Assembly: GCF_013167215.1 (NCBI RefSeq)
Contig: NZ_JABJWY010000034.1
Coordinates: forward strand, 744,001 to 808,000
DNA from: Sphingobacterium prati
Lineage (GTDB): Bacteria; Bacteroidota; Bacteroidia; Sphingobacteriales; Sphingobacteriaceae
Direction: 5' to 3'
Length of the DNA stretch: 64,000 bases
Made by a program: the position numbers and the translations under genes. This document shows, one piece after another, positions 18,368-27,947 of the stretch (position 1 is its first letter; each line of letters begins with the position of its first letter). Under the pieces are notes generated by a model, which saw only the letters and a program-made list of their open reading frames with translations, had not been told where the DNA came from and did not search any database.

Positions 18368-19375
18368 CTAATTTAAAATTCGATAGACCATTTCTTTGAG
18401 GATCTCTTCACTATTGAAATTGCTGGGCACATTCACCCCCTTTGACTTCAGATCAGTCTCTTTGAGTACATTCAGCACATCAAAAGTTTTCCGGCGATTG
18501 TAATTTCGGGCTGCCAGCTCATATTCCTTTAAGAAAAAAGGATGCACCCCCAGTTCTTTTGCGGCCGCTGATTTATCAATGAGGTAATGGTATTTCAGTA
18601 TTTTGGTAAAGTAGGTAGCCACCTGCCCCACCACCATCACCAAGGGGTTGTTCTTTGGGTTTGCCACAAAATAATCCACGATCTGATAAGCTTTCAACGC
18701 ATTACGTTTTGCCAATGCTGTATTGAGTTCAAACACATTGAAATCTTTTGAAATTCCAATATTGCGTTCGACATCATCCACACTGATCTCCTGGTTCTTA
18801 GGGACATTCAGCATCAGTTTGTCCAATTCATTGGATACTTTGGCTAGATCATTGCCGAGATAATCCGCAATCAGTGCTGCTGCCTGCGGATGTATGCGCC
18901 AGCCAGCATCTTTAAGGTATCCACCGATCCATGGGGCTACTTTATCATCATATAATTTAGCCGCATCAACAACTAATCCGACTTTTTCAAACACCTTGTA
19001 TATTTTCTTCCGTTTGTCAAATTTGCCATGCTTATAGCAAAAAACCAGAATGGTTGTCGGTGTCAGATGTTCAAGATACTTCATCAACAGTTCCTCTGTA
19101 TCTGATTTCCATTTTAGTTCCTGAGCTTCCTTTACAATAATCACCTGATGATCGCTTAACATCGGATAGCGTTTGGCTGCATTGACTACGGTAGAAATAT
19201 CGATATCCTTTCCGTAAAAAACAGATTGATCAAAGCCTTTTTGTGCATCATTTAACACCGTCGACTCCAGCGCGTCTGCGATGGTATCGATAAAATAACT
19301 TTCCTCTCCCTGTAGCAGATAGACCGGTTTAAAAGATCTATTCTTTATATCGGATAAGATCGGATTTATATTCAT
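18368..19375 (-). CDS. holA: DNA polymerase III subunit delta
   Basis: The delta subunit opens the sliding clamp within the clamp-loader complex during chromosome replication. Its 335 residues match HolA in length. The N-terminus has PVYLLQGEESYFID, the degenerate nucleotide-binding-fold start, followed by YPMLSDHQVIIVKEAQEL. The middle has AALIADYLGNDLAKVSNELDKLML, and the C-terminal collar domain is helical. No real Walker A is present, as usual for delta. The gene is transcribed divergently from the small nuclease-domain gene. A -7-like TAATTTCG lies 5 nt before its ATG. Confidence 0.93.
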   Translation of the reverse strand: MNINPILSDIKNRSFKPVYLLQGEESYFIDTIADALESTVLNDAQKGFDQSVFYGKDIDISTVVNAAKRYPMLSDHQVIIVKEAQELKWKSDTEELLMKYLEHLTPTTILVFCYKHGKFDKRKKIYKVFEKVGLVVDAAKLYDDKVAPWIGGYLKDAGWRIHPQAAALIADYLGNDLAKVSNELDKLMLNVPKNQEISVDDVERNIGISKDFNVFELNTALAKRNALKAYQIVDYFVANPKNNPLVMVVGQVATYFTKILKYHYLIDKSAAAKELGVHPFFLKEYELAARNYNRRKTFDVLNVLKETDLKSKGVNVPSNFNSEEILKEMVYRILN

Positions 19376-19380
19376 AGAGG

Positions 19381-19388
19381 CGAAATTA
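19381..19388 (-). promoter_or_regulatory. Possible -7 box of holA
   Basis: Read leftward, TAATTTCG differs from TAnnTTTG at one position and ends 5 nt before the holA ATG. This would give a leaderless or nearly leaderless transcript. Confidence 0.35.
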
Positions 19389-19554
19389 CGATTTTACTAT
19401 CAATTCTACAGCAGCATAGCAATGAGAATTCGTCCCGCTATCCGATCTATATTAGTTAAAAGATCTAACCAATTGATTGAAAGAAGCAACGATAAGAGCG
19501 AAAAAAACCATTGCGGAGAATCCTATGAATTCCCTTTTTTTGCTGAAATTTTAG

Positions 19555-19562
19555 TATATTTG
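19555..19562 (+). promoter_or_regulatory. -7 promoter box of the HsdR_N-like gene
   Basis: TATATTTG matches TAnnTTTG and ends 3 nt before ATG 19566, which selects this start over the in-frame ATG at 19422. Seven bp upstream is TTTTGCTGAA, an element found at the same spacing before the -7 box of the ABC exporter gene at 45486. Confidence 0.6.
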
Positions 19563-19565
19563 TGT

Positions 19566-20027
19566 ATGTTTTCACCGACACCGCTCAATTTGCCCCCGTT
19601 CAGAGCTAAAATATCCAAAAAGAACAACGCGGTCTATATTTTTGATGAACTGCGAAAAAAAGAACTGATATTGACGCCAGAGGAATGGGTACGGCAACAT
19701 TGGATAAATTATTTGGCTTTGATCAAAAATTATCCAAAGTCACTGATGAATATCGAGGGTGGGTTAAAGCTAAACAATCTTCAGCGACGGAGTGATTTAT
19801 TAATTTATAATAGTAAGGGGCATAAAGTTGTGTTAGCCGAATTCAAAGCACCGCACATTAACATTACACAGAAAGTATTTGAACAGATTGCCAATTATAA
19901 TTCCGTGCATCGTATTCCATACTTACTGGTGAGCAACGGTATAAATCACTATTATTGCAAAGTTGACTTTGACAACGAATCATATCAATTTATAGAAGAG
20001 CTTCCGGATTATAGTGAAATCGGCTAA
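19566..20027 (+). CDS. Small PD-(D/E)xK protein, HsdR N-terminal-domain family
   Basis: A 153-residue protein that resembles the stand-alone type I restriction HsdR N-terminal domain (HSDR_N_2) common in Bacteroidota. The nuclease core is visible: RRSDLLIY with Asp77 and LAEFKAP with Glu92 and Lys94, preceded by EGGLKLN. No helicase or modification subunits are nearby, so it is not part of a restriction system here. A role in DNA repair or replication is conceivable because it sits opposite holA, but this is speculation. The start at 19566 is supported by the promoter box; the upstream extension (SNDKSEKNHCG) looks non-coding. Confidence 0.8.
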   Translation: MFSPTPLNLPPFRAKISKKNNAVYIFDELRKKELILTPEEWVRQHWINYLALIKNYPKSLMNIEGGLKLNNLQRRSDLLIYNSKGHKVVLAEFKAPHINITQKVFEQIANYNSVHRIPYLLVSNGINHYYCKVDFDNESYQFIEELPDYSEIG

Positions 20028-20137
20028 GAACTTCTAAGTGAGGATAAAGCATAAGCCCTATTATAAGTCACCTTTCTTTGCTGAAAGCGGCTGTACCGAA
20101 AAAATGTAAAGTAGATGTAAAACATCTTTTCAATTTA

Positions 20138-20167
20138 TTTGATTTTTAAAATATAGTTTTATATTAG
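20138..20167 (+). promoter_or_regulatory. Candidate promoter of clpP-clpX
   Basis: -33 TTTG (20138-20141), an 18-bp spacer and the -7-like TATATTAG (20160-20167, one mismatch to TAnnTTTG) precede the clpP ATG by 26 nt. Confidence 0.45.
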
Positions 20168-20193
20168 TCCTGCAGATAGAAAAAAATAAAAAG

Positions 20194-20895
20194 ATGAATA
20201 TAGATAAAAACGAATTCAGAAAATATGCCGTAAAGCATCACCGCATTGGAAGTCAACATGTTGACAGTTTTATTGCCCGCACAGAGACCAGCATCCCGAC
20301 AAACCTTACACCGTACATCGTTGAAGAACGTCAATTGAACGTTGCGCAGATGGATGTGTTTTCACGTTTGATGATGGATCGTATTATATTTTTGGGAAGC
20401 GGTATCGATGACCAGGTTGCAAATATTATTCAGGCACAATTGTTGTTTTTACAGTCCACTGACGCACAACGTGACATCCAAATCTACATCAATTCACCAG
20501 GTGGAAGTGTTTATGCAGGTTTAGGTATCTACGATACGATGCAGTATATAACACCAGATGTAGCTACAATCTGTACAGGAATTGCGGCATCTATGGGTGC
20601 TGTCCTCTTAGTAGCAGGAGCGAAAGGCAAACGTGCTGCTTTACGTCACTCACGCGTGATGATCCATCAACCATCCGGCGGCGCTCAAGGGGTTGCAGCA
20701 GATATGGAGATCAACTTGCGTGAAATGATGAAATTAAAAGAAGAATTATATACCATTATTTCAGAACACTCCGGACAAACTTACGAGTGGGTAGAAAAAT
20801 CTTCTGATCGTGATTACTGGATGCGAGCCAACGAGGCCAAAGAATTTGGTATGATTGATGAGATTTTACTTCCTAAGAAGGAGATTATTAAATAA
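20194..20895 (+). CDS. clpP: ATP-dependent Clp protease proteolytic subunit
   Basis: ClpP forms the tetradecameric serine-protease chamber that degrades proteins unfolded by ClpX. The catalytic triad is visible as Ser133 in [11 protein letters not shown], His158 in [10 protein letters not shown] and an Asp in SDRDYWM, probably Asp208. [11 protein letters not shown] and [12 protein letters not shown] are further family signatures. At 233 residues it is slightly longer than E. coli ClpP because of its N-terminal extension. clpX follows after only 2 bp, so the pair is co-transcribed and the proportion of protease to unfoldase is set together. Confidence 0.96.
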   Translation: MNIDKNEFRKYAVKHHRIGSQHVDSFIARTETSIPTNLTPYIVEERQLNVAQMDVFSRLMMDRIIFLGSGIDDQVANIIQAQLLFLQSTDAQRDIQIYINSPGGSVYAGLGIYDTMQYITPDVATICTGIAASMGAVLLVAGAKGKRAALRHSRVMIHQPSGGAQGVAADMEINLREMMKLKEELYTIISEHSGQTYEWVEKSSDRDYWMRANEAKEFGMIDEILLPKKEIIK

Positions 20896-20897
20896 CG

Positions 20898-22148
20898 ATG
20901 GCGAAGAATAACGATAGAGACATTCATTGTTCGTTTTGTGGAATAAGCAAAAATGAAGCTCAGATGCTCATTGCTGGAAATGGAGCACACATCTGTGATA
21001 GATGTATCCAACAAGCAGGAGAAATCTTGGCAGAAGAATTAAAACAACGGAAAAGCAAGACTTTACAAACTGCATTAAAATTAATACGTCCCCAAGAGAT
21101 CAAAACGCACTTGGATCAGTATGTAATCGGTCAAGATGATGCAAAGAAAGTAATTTCGGTGGCCGTTTATAATCACTATAAACGTTTAAATCAAAAAGTG
21201 GATAAAGACGAAATTGAAATCGAAAAATCCAATCTGATTATCGTTGGTGAGACGGGTACCGGTAAAACATTGTTGGCAAAGACTGTTGCCAAAATATTGA
21301 ACGTCCCTTTCTGTATTGTTGATGCCACAGTACTAACCGAGGCAGGATATGTAGGGGAAGATGTGGAAAGTATTTTGACACGCTTGCTTCAGGCTGCCGA
21401 TTACGATGTTGCTTCAGCAGAACGTGGTATCATCTATATCGATGAGATTGATAAAATTGCGCGTAAAAGCGATAACCCCTCCATCACACGTGATGTATCG
21501 GGTGAAGGTGTGCAACAAGCGCTATTAAAGATCTTGGAAGGCACGGTTGTGAATGTTCCACCTCAGGGCGGCCGTAAGCATCCGGACCAAAAAATGATTG
21601 CGGTCAATACCAGCAATATCCTATTTATCTGTGGTGGTGCTTTCGATGGTATCCAAAAGAAAATTGCAAACCGTTTGCGCACTCAGACTGTAGGTTATAA
21701 AATGAATGAAGATGAAGAGGAAATTGACTTGAACAATCTATATAAGTATATTACACCTCAAGATCTTAAAAACTTTGGATTAATTCCAGAATTAATTGGA
21801 CGCCTTCCGGTGTTGACTTATTTAAATCCATTGGATAAGGAAACCTTGTTGAGTATTTTAACAGAGCCAAGGAATGCGTTGGTAAAACAATACAAAAAAT
21901 TATTTGAGTATGAAGGTGTCGAACTGAAATTTGATGCCGACGTATATACTTTTATTGTAGATAAAGCTGATGAATTTAAACTTGGAGCCAGAGGGCTACG
22001 CAGTATCTGCGAAGCAATCATGTTGGATGCCATGTTTGAAATGCCATCAACCAAAGAGCAAACGGGACAGAAAAGCTTGGAAATCACCTTGGATTATGCG
22101 AAGAAAAAATTCGAAAAGTCCGATCTGAAAAAGCTTAAAGTCGCTTAA
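20898..22148 (+). CDS. clpX: ATP-dependent Clp protease ATP-binding subunit ClpX
   Basis: This AAA+ unfoldase feeds substrates into ClpP. The N-terminal zinc-binding domain has CSFCGISK and CDRC. The ATPase has Walker A GETGTGKT, Walker [12 protein letters not shown], the GYVGEDV pore loop and [11 protein letters not shown]. The length, 416 residues, is standard. The ClpP-docking loop, IGF in E. coli, appears here as VGY ([12 protein letters not shown]). This preserves the hydrophobic character and may be a lineage variant. It starts 2 bp after clpP and ends in a strong terminator. Confidence 0.96.
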   Translation: MAKNNDRDIHCSFCGISKNEAQMLIAGNGAHICDRCIQQAGEILAEELKQRKSKTLQTALKLIRPQEIKTHLDQYVIGQDDAKKVISVAVYNHYKRLNQKVDKDEIEIEKSNLIIVGETGTGKTLLAKTVAKILNVPFCIVDATVLTEAGYVGEDVESILTRLLQAADYDVASAERGIIYIDEIDKIARKSDNPSITRDVSGEGVQQALLKILEGTVVNVPPQGGRKHPDQKMIAVNTSNILFICGGAFDGIQKKIANRLRTQTVGYKMNEDEEEIDLNNLYKYITPQDLKNFGLIPELIGRLPVLTYLNPLDKETLLSILTEPRNALVKQYKKLFEYEGVELKFDADVYTFIVDKADEFKLGARGLRSICEAIMLDAMFEMPSTKEQTGQKSLEITLDYAKKKFEKSDLKKLKVA

Positions 22149-22182
22149 AAAAAATCCCGTTCGCTGAACGGGATTTTTTTTT
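22147..22182 (+). terminator. Rho-independent terminator of clpPX
   Basis: The stem TCCCGTTC / GAACGGGA with a GCT loop is flanked by an A run and a run of nine T. It begins at the clpX stop codon. Confidence 0.92.
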
Positions 22183-22360
22183 ACCTATTGAACCTTCTCA
22201 CTGAGCTGGTATCACACTTACACAGCGATATTCGATCATTAAAAACGCTTAAATAAGGTAAAATAGGATAAAAAAGAATTTAAAATCTTATATTACATTA
22301 ATAACATAGCCATACCGGAATGTTGATAGACAGGTAAGAAATTCGTGAAATTAAAATGAA

Positions 22361-23191
22361 ATGACTATGACAAAGAAAAGCACAAAAAATACAGTAAATA
22401 GCCCGATAACACCAGGTTTAAAAACAAAGGAAGAGATCGTAAACAATTGGCTTCCGCGTTATACCGGAAGACCTCTAGAAGAATTTGGGGAGTATATCCT
22501 CCTGACAAACTTTTCAAAATATATCCAACTATTTTCGGAAATGCATGACAATGCCCCTATCTACGGTGAGGATAAGCCCATGCAATCCGTTACTGCTGGT
22601 GGCATTACCATCATCAATTTTGGAATGGGTAGCCCGATGGCCGCAACCATTATGGATCTGCTATCCGCCATTGCACCTAAGGCGGTTCTATTTTTGGGAA
22701 AGACAGGTGGTATTAAAAAGAAAATCCCTGTAGGCGAATTGATCTTGCCTATCGCGGCGATCCGTGGCGAAGGGACATCGAATGATTACTTTCCACCAGA
22801 GGTACCCTCGCTACCAGCCTTTGCCATGCAGAAAGCGATCTCCACAACAATTCGCGACCACCAACGAGATTATTGGACCGGGACTGTATATACGACCAAT
22901 AGGAGAGTATGGGAACATGACAAAGCTTTTAAAAAGTACCTGAAGTCTATCCGTGCCATGTGTGTCGATATGGAAACAGCGACAATATTCAGTGTCGGTT
23001 TTGCCAACAAGATTCCAACAGGCGCTTTGCTGTTGGTTTCTGACCAACCTATGATTCCGGAAGGAGTAAAAACATCCGTTAGTGATGTTACGGTTACAGC
23101 CAAGTATGTTGAGGCACATATCAGCATAGGGATTGACGCTTTGAAACAGCTTATCAATAACGGGCTGACGGTAAAACACCTTAAATTCTAG
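22361..23191 (+). CDS. amn: AMP nucleosidase, short form
   Basis: The enzyme cleaves AMP to adenine and ribose 5-phosphate. Its 276 residues correspond to the catalytic nucleoside-phosphorylase-like domain only, with AVLFLGKTGGI, RGEGTSNDYFPPEVPSLPA, CVDMETATIFSVGF and LLLVSDQPM. The catalytic Asp of this fold would be in the VSDQP motif. The N-terminal regulatory domain of the roughly 480-residue E. coli Amn is absent, as is usual in Bacteroidota, so ATP/phosphate control is probably different. Two ATGs (22361 and 22367) could start it. It is a single gene with 212 bp upstream. Confidence 0.88.
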   Translation: MTMTKKSTKNTVNSPITPGLKTKEEIVNNWLPRYTGRPLEEFGEYILLTNFSKYIQLFSEMHDNAPIYGEDKPMQSVTAGGITIINFGMGSPMAATIMDLLSAIAPKAVLFLGKTGGIKKKIPVGELILPIAAIRGEGTSNDYFPPEVPSLPAFAMQKAISTTIRDHQRDYWTGTVYTTNRRVWEHDKAFKKYLKSIRAMCVDMETATIFSVGFANKIPTGALLLVSDQPMIPEGVKTSVSDVTVTAKYVEAHISIGIDALKQLINNGLTVKHLKF

Positions 23192-23256
23192 AAGTTTAAA
23201 CAAAGCCTGGTATTGAAAAAGCCCCTTAAAAAGCTTGAAGTTGTTGTATTAAATTG

Positions 23257-23283
23257 ATGAGCTCGTTTGTTTATCGGGCTCAT
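23257..23283 (+). terminator. Probable terminator after amn
   Basis: Arms ATGAGCTCG / CGGGCTCAT (one T-G pair) flank a 9-nt loop and are followed by TCTATTT. The T run is weak. Confidence 0.5.
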
Positions 23284-23505
23284 TCTATTTGATCTGTGTT
23301 TTACTTCCCCATCTTTATTCCATTCAATAACGGTTTAATATCCCCCCAGATCCTGCCTGCCCCGATCCATTGATACCTCCTGAAAAACAACAACTTAAAG
23401 ATAAAATAACATATACTTGATTATTAATTGAACTGTTATTAACTATAAATTGAAACGTTAACAAATGTTAATTTGCACAATAATTAAACTATTTGGCGTT
23501 ATATG

Positions 23506-23525
23506 TTGTAATAGTATTATTACAA
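23506..23525. promoter_or_regulatory. Candidate operator palindrome of the RND efflux operon
   Basis: TTGTAATAGTATTATTACAA is a perfect palindrome with 8-bp arms and a 4-nt centre, 33 bp before the GTG start of the adaptor gene. No regulator gene is adjacent, so any repressor must be encoded elsewhere. Confidence 0.5.
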
Positions 23526-23558
23526 ATAGCACATATATCATAAATTTAATCAAGCATT

Positions 23559-24722
23559 GTGAAGAAAAAAACATTATCTATTTTCAGCATCTCCTTATTG
23601 ATTTGTTCAGTCTTAGCCACCCAGGTAAGTTGTTCTTCAAGTTCCTCCAAAGAAAATAATGTCAATGAAAAACCCGTAGCCTTACCAGTGTATACTGTTG
23701 TAAAATCAGATGCGACCACGATCAAAGATTATTTAGGCACCATCGAAGGAAAAGTCAATGTAGAAGTCAGGCCGCAGGTTGAGGGCTTATTGCAAGAAAT
23801 CTATGTCGATGAAGGATCTTTTGTACAAAAAGGACAAAAGCTATTTAAAGTAGACCCTTCTACTTATCAAGAAAACCTAAACAATATGGTTGCTACGGAA
23901 CAGGTCGCACGGGCCAAACTAAAAAATGCGCAGTTGGAGGTAGATCGTTTGAAGCCATTGGTTCAAAATGATGTCATTTCAGATGTAAAACTGGCCTCGG
24001 CTAAATCTGACTATCAAGTCGCCAAAGCAACCTTAGATCAGGCCATAGCTGCTGTACGATCCGCACAGATCAGCAAAGACTTTACCATCATTACCGCTCC
24101 TGTAAGTGGGTATATCGGACGGATACCAAAACGTGTGGGCAATTTAGTATCCAAAGGTGATAAGGAGCCCCTCACCTACCTTTCCGATATCCAAGAGGTC
24201 TATGTATATTTTTCGATGAACGAATCTGATTTCCTATATTTTTCAAAAGCACAGGCAAAAAAAGACAGTGTTGAGGGCAAGAAGTACAACCACAACCAAA
24301 AACTGGTTTTTCCCCAAGTCACATTAGTTCTCGCAGATGGCGAAGAATATGCAAAGAAAGGAACTGTCGATGCCATCAATGGACAAATCAACCGAACCAC
24401 CGGCGCGATTTCTTTACGTGCAACTTTTCAGAACCAAGACAATATGTTACGTTCAGGAAGCAGTGGTACACTAAAAATTGCCGAAGTAAAAAAGAATGTC
24501 CTCCAGATCCCACAGATTGCCATCAACGAATTGCAGGATAAAACGTTTGTCTACATATTAGACAAAAACAATAAAACGCAACGGCGGAATATCGAACTTT
24601 CGGGCAAAAGTAAGGGCAATTACATTGTGGCATCAGGTCTAAAGGAAAATGATCGTATCATTACCAGCGGATTTGACAAACTAACCGATGGTTCGATCGT
24701 AGCCCCTATTCCACAAAAATAA
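23559..24722 (+). CDS. RND efflux periplasmic adaptor (AcrA/MexA family)
   Basis: This 387-residue membrane-fusion protein starts with GTG (MKKKTLSIF). A signal peptide leads to Cys25 in VSCSSSSS, so it is probably a lipoprotein, although Gln at the -3 position of the lipobox is unusual. The lipoyl halves are visible as VEVRPQVEGLLQEIYVDEG and ITAPVSGYIGRI. Between them lies a coiled-coil hairpin (about 100-170), and a beta-barrel and membrane-proximal domain follow. It is the first gene of a three-gene tripartite pump. A 20-bp palindrome just upstream may be the operator. Confidence 0.93.
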   Translation: MKKKTLSIFSISLLICSVLATQVSCSSSSSKENNVNEKPVALPVYTVVKSDATTIKDYLGTIEGKVNVEVRPQVEGLLQEIYVDEGSFVQKGQKLFKVDPSTYQENLNNMVATEQVARAKLKNAQLEVDRLKPLVQNDVISDVKLASAKSDYQVAKATLDQAIAAVRSAQISKDFTIITAPVSGYIGRIPKRVGNLVSKGDKEPLTYLSDIQEVYVYFSMNESDFLYFSKAQAKKDSVEGKKYNHNQKLVFPQVTLVLADGEEYAKKGTVDAINGQINRTTGAISLRATFQNQDNMLRSGSSGTLKIAEVKKNVLQIPQIAINELQDKTFVYILDKNNKTQRRNIELSGKSKGNYIVASGLKENDRIITSGFDKLTDGSIVAPIPQK

Positions 24723-24794
24723 TTAACGCACTTTTCACGTATTTATGGCTGCCTATTTTCAGGTTTGCCCTTGGTATGTCTAAAATTCTTATGT

Positions 24795-27700
24795 ATGTTA
24801 AAAACCTTTATAAATAGACCTGTTTTAGCGACGGTCATTTCTATCATTTTAGTCATATTGGGTTTGGTGGGGTTAAAATTACTTCCTGTATCCCGCTTTC
24901 CTGAAATCGCACCGCCGAGTGTCCTGGTATCACTGAGTTATCCGGGTGCCAACGCGGAGACGGTAGCAAAAAGTGTTTTGCTGCCCATTGAAGAGGCCAT
25001 CAACGGTGTTGAAGACATGACGTACATTAAATCTTCTGCCTCCAATTCTGGTTCGGGAAGTGTATCCGTCTATTTCAAAACTGGAACAAATCCAGACATT
25101 GCCTCGGTGAATGTGCAAACCCGCATTTCAAAAGCCATTAGCGCTATTCCTGCCGAAGTAAATGAGGCCGGGATTACCGTTATGCCACGTCAGACGGGGG
25201 TTATCATGACCATTAATCTCTATTCAGATCATCAAGATAAGGCCTATGACGAGACTTTCTTGCAGGCCTACGCACAGATCAATCTCATGCGGCCCTTATT
25301 GCGTGTCGACGGGGTAGCGCAAGTATCCCGTCTCGGTGCAAGGGATTATGCGATGCGGCTTTGGCTAAATCCTGAAAAATTAGCACTCTATAATCTTGTC
25401 CCCCAAGACATTATGAACTCCATCAAAGATCAAAACTTTGAAATCGCTCCGGGTAAATTTGGGGAAACTTCTGACGAAGCATTTGAAACCGTGATTCGAC
25501 ACAAGGGGCGCTTTACAACCCCCGAAGAATTCCAGCATATTGTCATCAAGACAAACAATGATGGGTCGGTCCTCTACCTAAAGGATGTTGCGCGGGTAGA
25601 ATTTGGCGCAACAAATCTCAGTAGCGACAATAAAGTTAATGGTCATCCCGGGCTGACCCTCAATCTGACACAAACCAGTGGTTCTAACGCCCACGATATA
25701 GATATTGCCGTCCGAAAGGTGCTCGAAGAGCAAGCTAAGACATTCCCTAAGGGATTACATTATGAAGTGACTTATTCCGTGCGTGACCAGATTGATGAAT
25801 CCATCAATCAGGTTGAACACACCCTTTTTGAAGCGTTTATTCTCGTATTTATCATTGTTTTCATCTTCCTACAAGATTTTCGGTCTACCTTGATTCCTGC
25901 GATTGCAATACCCGTTTCTTTGGTAGGTACTTTCTTTTTCTTACAGCTGTTTGGCTTCTCGCTCAATGTATTGACGATGTTTGCCTTGGTGCTTGCCATT
26001 GGTATTGTTGTGGATGATGCTATTGTTGTTGTGGAGGCGATACATGAGAAAATGCACAGCACAGGATTAAAACCTAAAGCAGCAACATTATCGACAATGT
26101 CAGAAATTACCGGTGCGATACTGTCCATTACCATGGTCATGGCGGCCGTATTTTTGCCCGTTGGCTTTATGGAGGGACCTGCTGGTATCTTTTACCGACA
26201 ATTTGCTTATACACTGGCAACTGCGATTTTAATATCGGCATTAAATGCATTGACATTGAGTCCTGCGTTATGTGCACTCTTACTCAAAGCGCCAAAACAT
26301 CAGAACGAAGAAAAACATAAATCCAAAATTAATCAATTCAAAGATCGCTTCTTTAAAGCATTTAACACTTCTTTTGATCATCTGACTGCCCGGTATGTAT
26401 CCATCGTGCAGTGGTTGATTAATCACAAAAAAGTAGCCTGGATAGGTTTGATATTGATTACCGCAATCGGAGTCGTTTTGATGGTCAAAACGCCAAAGAG
26501 TTTTATCCCAACAGAAGATGATGGATTTATCACTTACAACATCGCGCTGCCTCCAGGAGCTTCGCTAAGCCGGACGACAGAAGTCCTCCATCGTGCCGAC
26601 AGCATACTGAAAAAAAGAAAAGATATTGAAGGAATGACAACGGTATCTGGATTCAACGCCCTGGATGGTAGTTCAAGCCCTGCATTTGCTGCAGGTTACA
26701 TTACACTTAAGCCGCATGCAAAGCGCGAGCATATTAAAAATATCAATGCTTTTATGGACACCATCAGGAATGATTTGGCTCAAATTAATGAGGCTACATT
26801 CACAGTCTTCCCAAGACCAACCGTACAGGGATTTGGTGATTTTGCGGGCATTGAGATGGTTTTACAAGATCGCATGGGCGGTGACGTAAGGGACTTTAAT
26901 ACCATTGCGGATACTTTCATTAGCCAATTGAATACCCGTCCGGAAATCCGAAGCGCTTACACCAGCTTTAAATCCAATTTCCCACAATACGAGGTGAACA
27001 TTGACGCTGTAAAAGCGAAATCACTTGGCGTTGAGATCAAAGATCTCATGTCCACGATCCGCTCCTATTTTGCACGGGTACAAGCCAGTGACTTTAATCG
27101 TTTCGGTCGTCAGTATCGTGTCTACGTGCAGTCGGATTTTGACTTCCGTAAAGACCCCGAGTCCTTCAATTCAATTTTCGTACGGAACAACAAAGGTGAG
27201 ATGGTACCCATCAACACCATATTGACATTAGAAAAAACTGTTGGGCCCGAAACCATCACCCGGTATAATCTATACAATGCTATTTCAGTCAATATAACAC
27301 CGGCTGAAGGATACAGCACCGATGACGCCATGCAGGCGATCCAAAAGCTAGCTGACCAGGAGCTTCCCGGCAACTATGGCTTTGAATGGACGGGAATGAG
27401 TTATGAGGAGAGTCAATCAGGCTCACAGACCATCCTGATCTTTGTACTGAGTATCTTGTTTGTTTACTTTCTACTCGCTGCACAGTATGAAAGCTATATT
27501 TTGCCTTGGGCGGTTTTGTTGTCAATACCTGTGGGTTTGATCGGTGTTTTTTCAGTGATCAATCTTGTCGGCTTGCAGAATAATATCTATGTACAGGTAG
27601 GCTTAATCATGCTTATCGGCCTATTGGCTAAAAATGCAATCCTCATTGTCGAGTTTGCCATACAAGAGCGCAAAAATGGGAAAACTATTGTCGAAGCGGC

Positions 27701-27947
27701 AGTCAGCGGCTCAAAATTAAGGTTAAGACCGATTTTAATGACCAGTCTCGCATTTGTTGCAGGTCTCGTTCCATTGATGTGGACAGTTGGCCCTTCGGCT
27801 ATTGGTAATCACTCGATTAGCTTTAGCGCCGCAGGAGGCATGCTGCTAGGCGTTGCGTTTGGCATTTTTATTATTCCGGTACTCTTTGTTGTCTTCAAAG
27901 GTTTGGATGAGAAATTACAGGATAAATTAGCTAAAGAAGAAGAATGA
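24795..27947 (+). CDS. RND multidrug efflux transporter, HAE1 family (AcrB-like)
   Basis: A 1050-residue inner-membrane proton-driven pump counted from ATG 24795 (MLKTFINRPVLATVI), the usual N-terminus of the family; the ATG 30 nt upstream adds non-conserved residues. Two large periplasmic loops alternate with twelve membrane segments. The proton-relay segment around AIGIVVDDAIVVVEAIHEKM contains the adjacent aspartates of TM4. Later GLLAKNAILIVEFA supplies the TM10 lysine, and GPSAIGNHSISFSAAGGM is near the end. It lies between its adaptor and outer-membrane partners and overlaps the latter by 4 bp (ATGA). Substrates are likely amphipathic drugs, dyes or bile-type compounds, by family analogy. 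Confidence 0.95.
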   Translation: MLKTFINRPVLATVISIILVILGLVGLKLLPVSRFPEIAPPSVLVSLSYPGANAETVAKSVLLPIEEAINGVEDMTYIKSSASNSGSGSVSVYFKTGTNPDIASVNVQTRISKAISAIPAEVNEAGITVMPRQTGVIMTINLYSDHQDKAYDETFLQAYAQINLMRPLLRVDGVAQVSRLGARDYAMRLWLNPEKLALYNLVPQDIMNSIKDQNFEIAPGKFGETSDEAFETVIRHKGRFTTPEEFQHIVIKTNNDGSVLYLKDVARVEFGATNLSSDNKVNGHPGLTLNLTQTSGSNAHDIDIAVRKVLEEQAKTFPKGLHYEVTYSVRDQIDESINQVEHTLFEAFILVFIIVFIFLQDFRSTLIPAIAIPVSLVGTFFFLQLFGFSLNVLTMFALVLAIGIVVDDAIVVVEAIHEKMHSTGLKPKAATLSTMSEITGAILSITMVMAAVFLPVGFMEGPAGIFYRQFAYTLATAILISALNALTLSPALCALLLKAPKHQNEEKHKSKINQFKDRFFKAFNTSFDHLTARYVSIVQWLINHKKVAWIGLILITAIGVVLMVKTPKSFIPTEDDGFITYNIALPPGASLSRTTEVLHRADSILKKRKDIEGMTTVSGFNALDGSSSPAFAAGYITLKPHAKREHIKNINAFMDTIRNDLAQINEATFTVFPRPTVQGFGDFAGIEMVLQDRMGGDVRDFNTIADTFISQLNTRPEIRSAYTSFKSNFPQYEVNIDAVKAKSLGVEIKDLMSTIRSYFARVQASDFNRFGRQYRVYVQSDFDFRKDPESFNSIFVRNNKGEMVPINTILTLEKTVGPETITRYNLYNAISVNITPAEGYSTDDAMQAIQKLADQELPGNYGFEWTGMSYEESQSGSQTILIFVLSILFVYFLLAAQYESYILPWAVLLSIPVGLIGVFSVINLVGLQNNIYVQVGLIMLIGLLAKNAILIVEFAIQERKNGKTIVEAAVSGSKLRLRPILMTSLAFVAGLVPLMWTVGPSAIGNHSISFSAAGGMLLGVAFGIFIIPVLFVVFKGLDEKLQDKLAKEEE

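Larger units (their letters stand above)
23192..23558. other. Intergenic region between amn and the RND operon
   Basis: This 367-bp stretch holds a probable weak terminator (23257-23283) and a 20-bp palindrome (23506-23525). I see no gene-like frame and no clear TAnnTTTG box for the downstream operon. Confidence 0.5.

Noticed and set aside
19422-19565. N-terminal 48-residue extension of the HsdR_N-like protein
   Set aside because: Composition is unlike the rest and the promoter box lies inside it just before ATG 19566.
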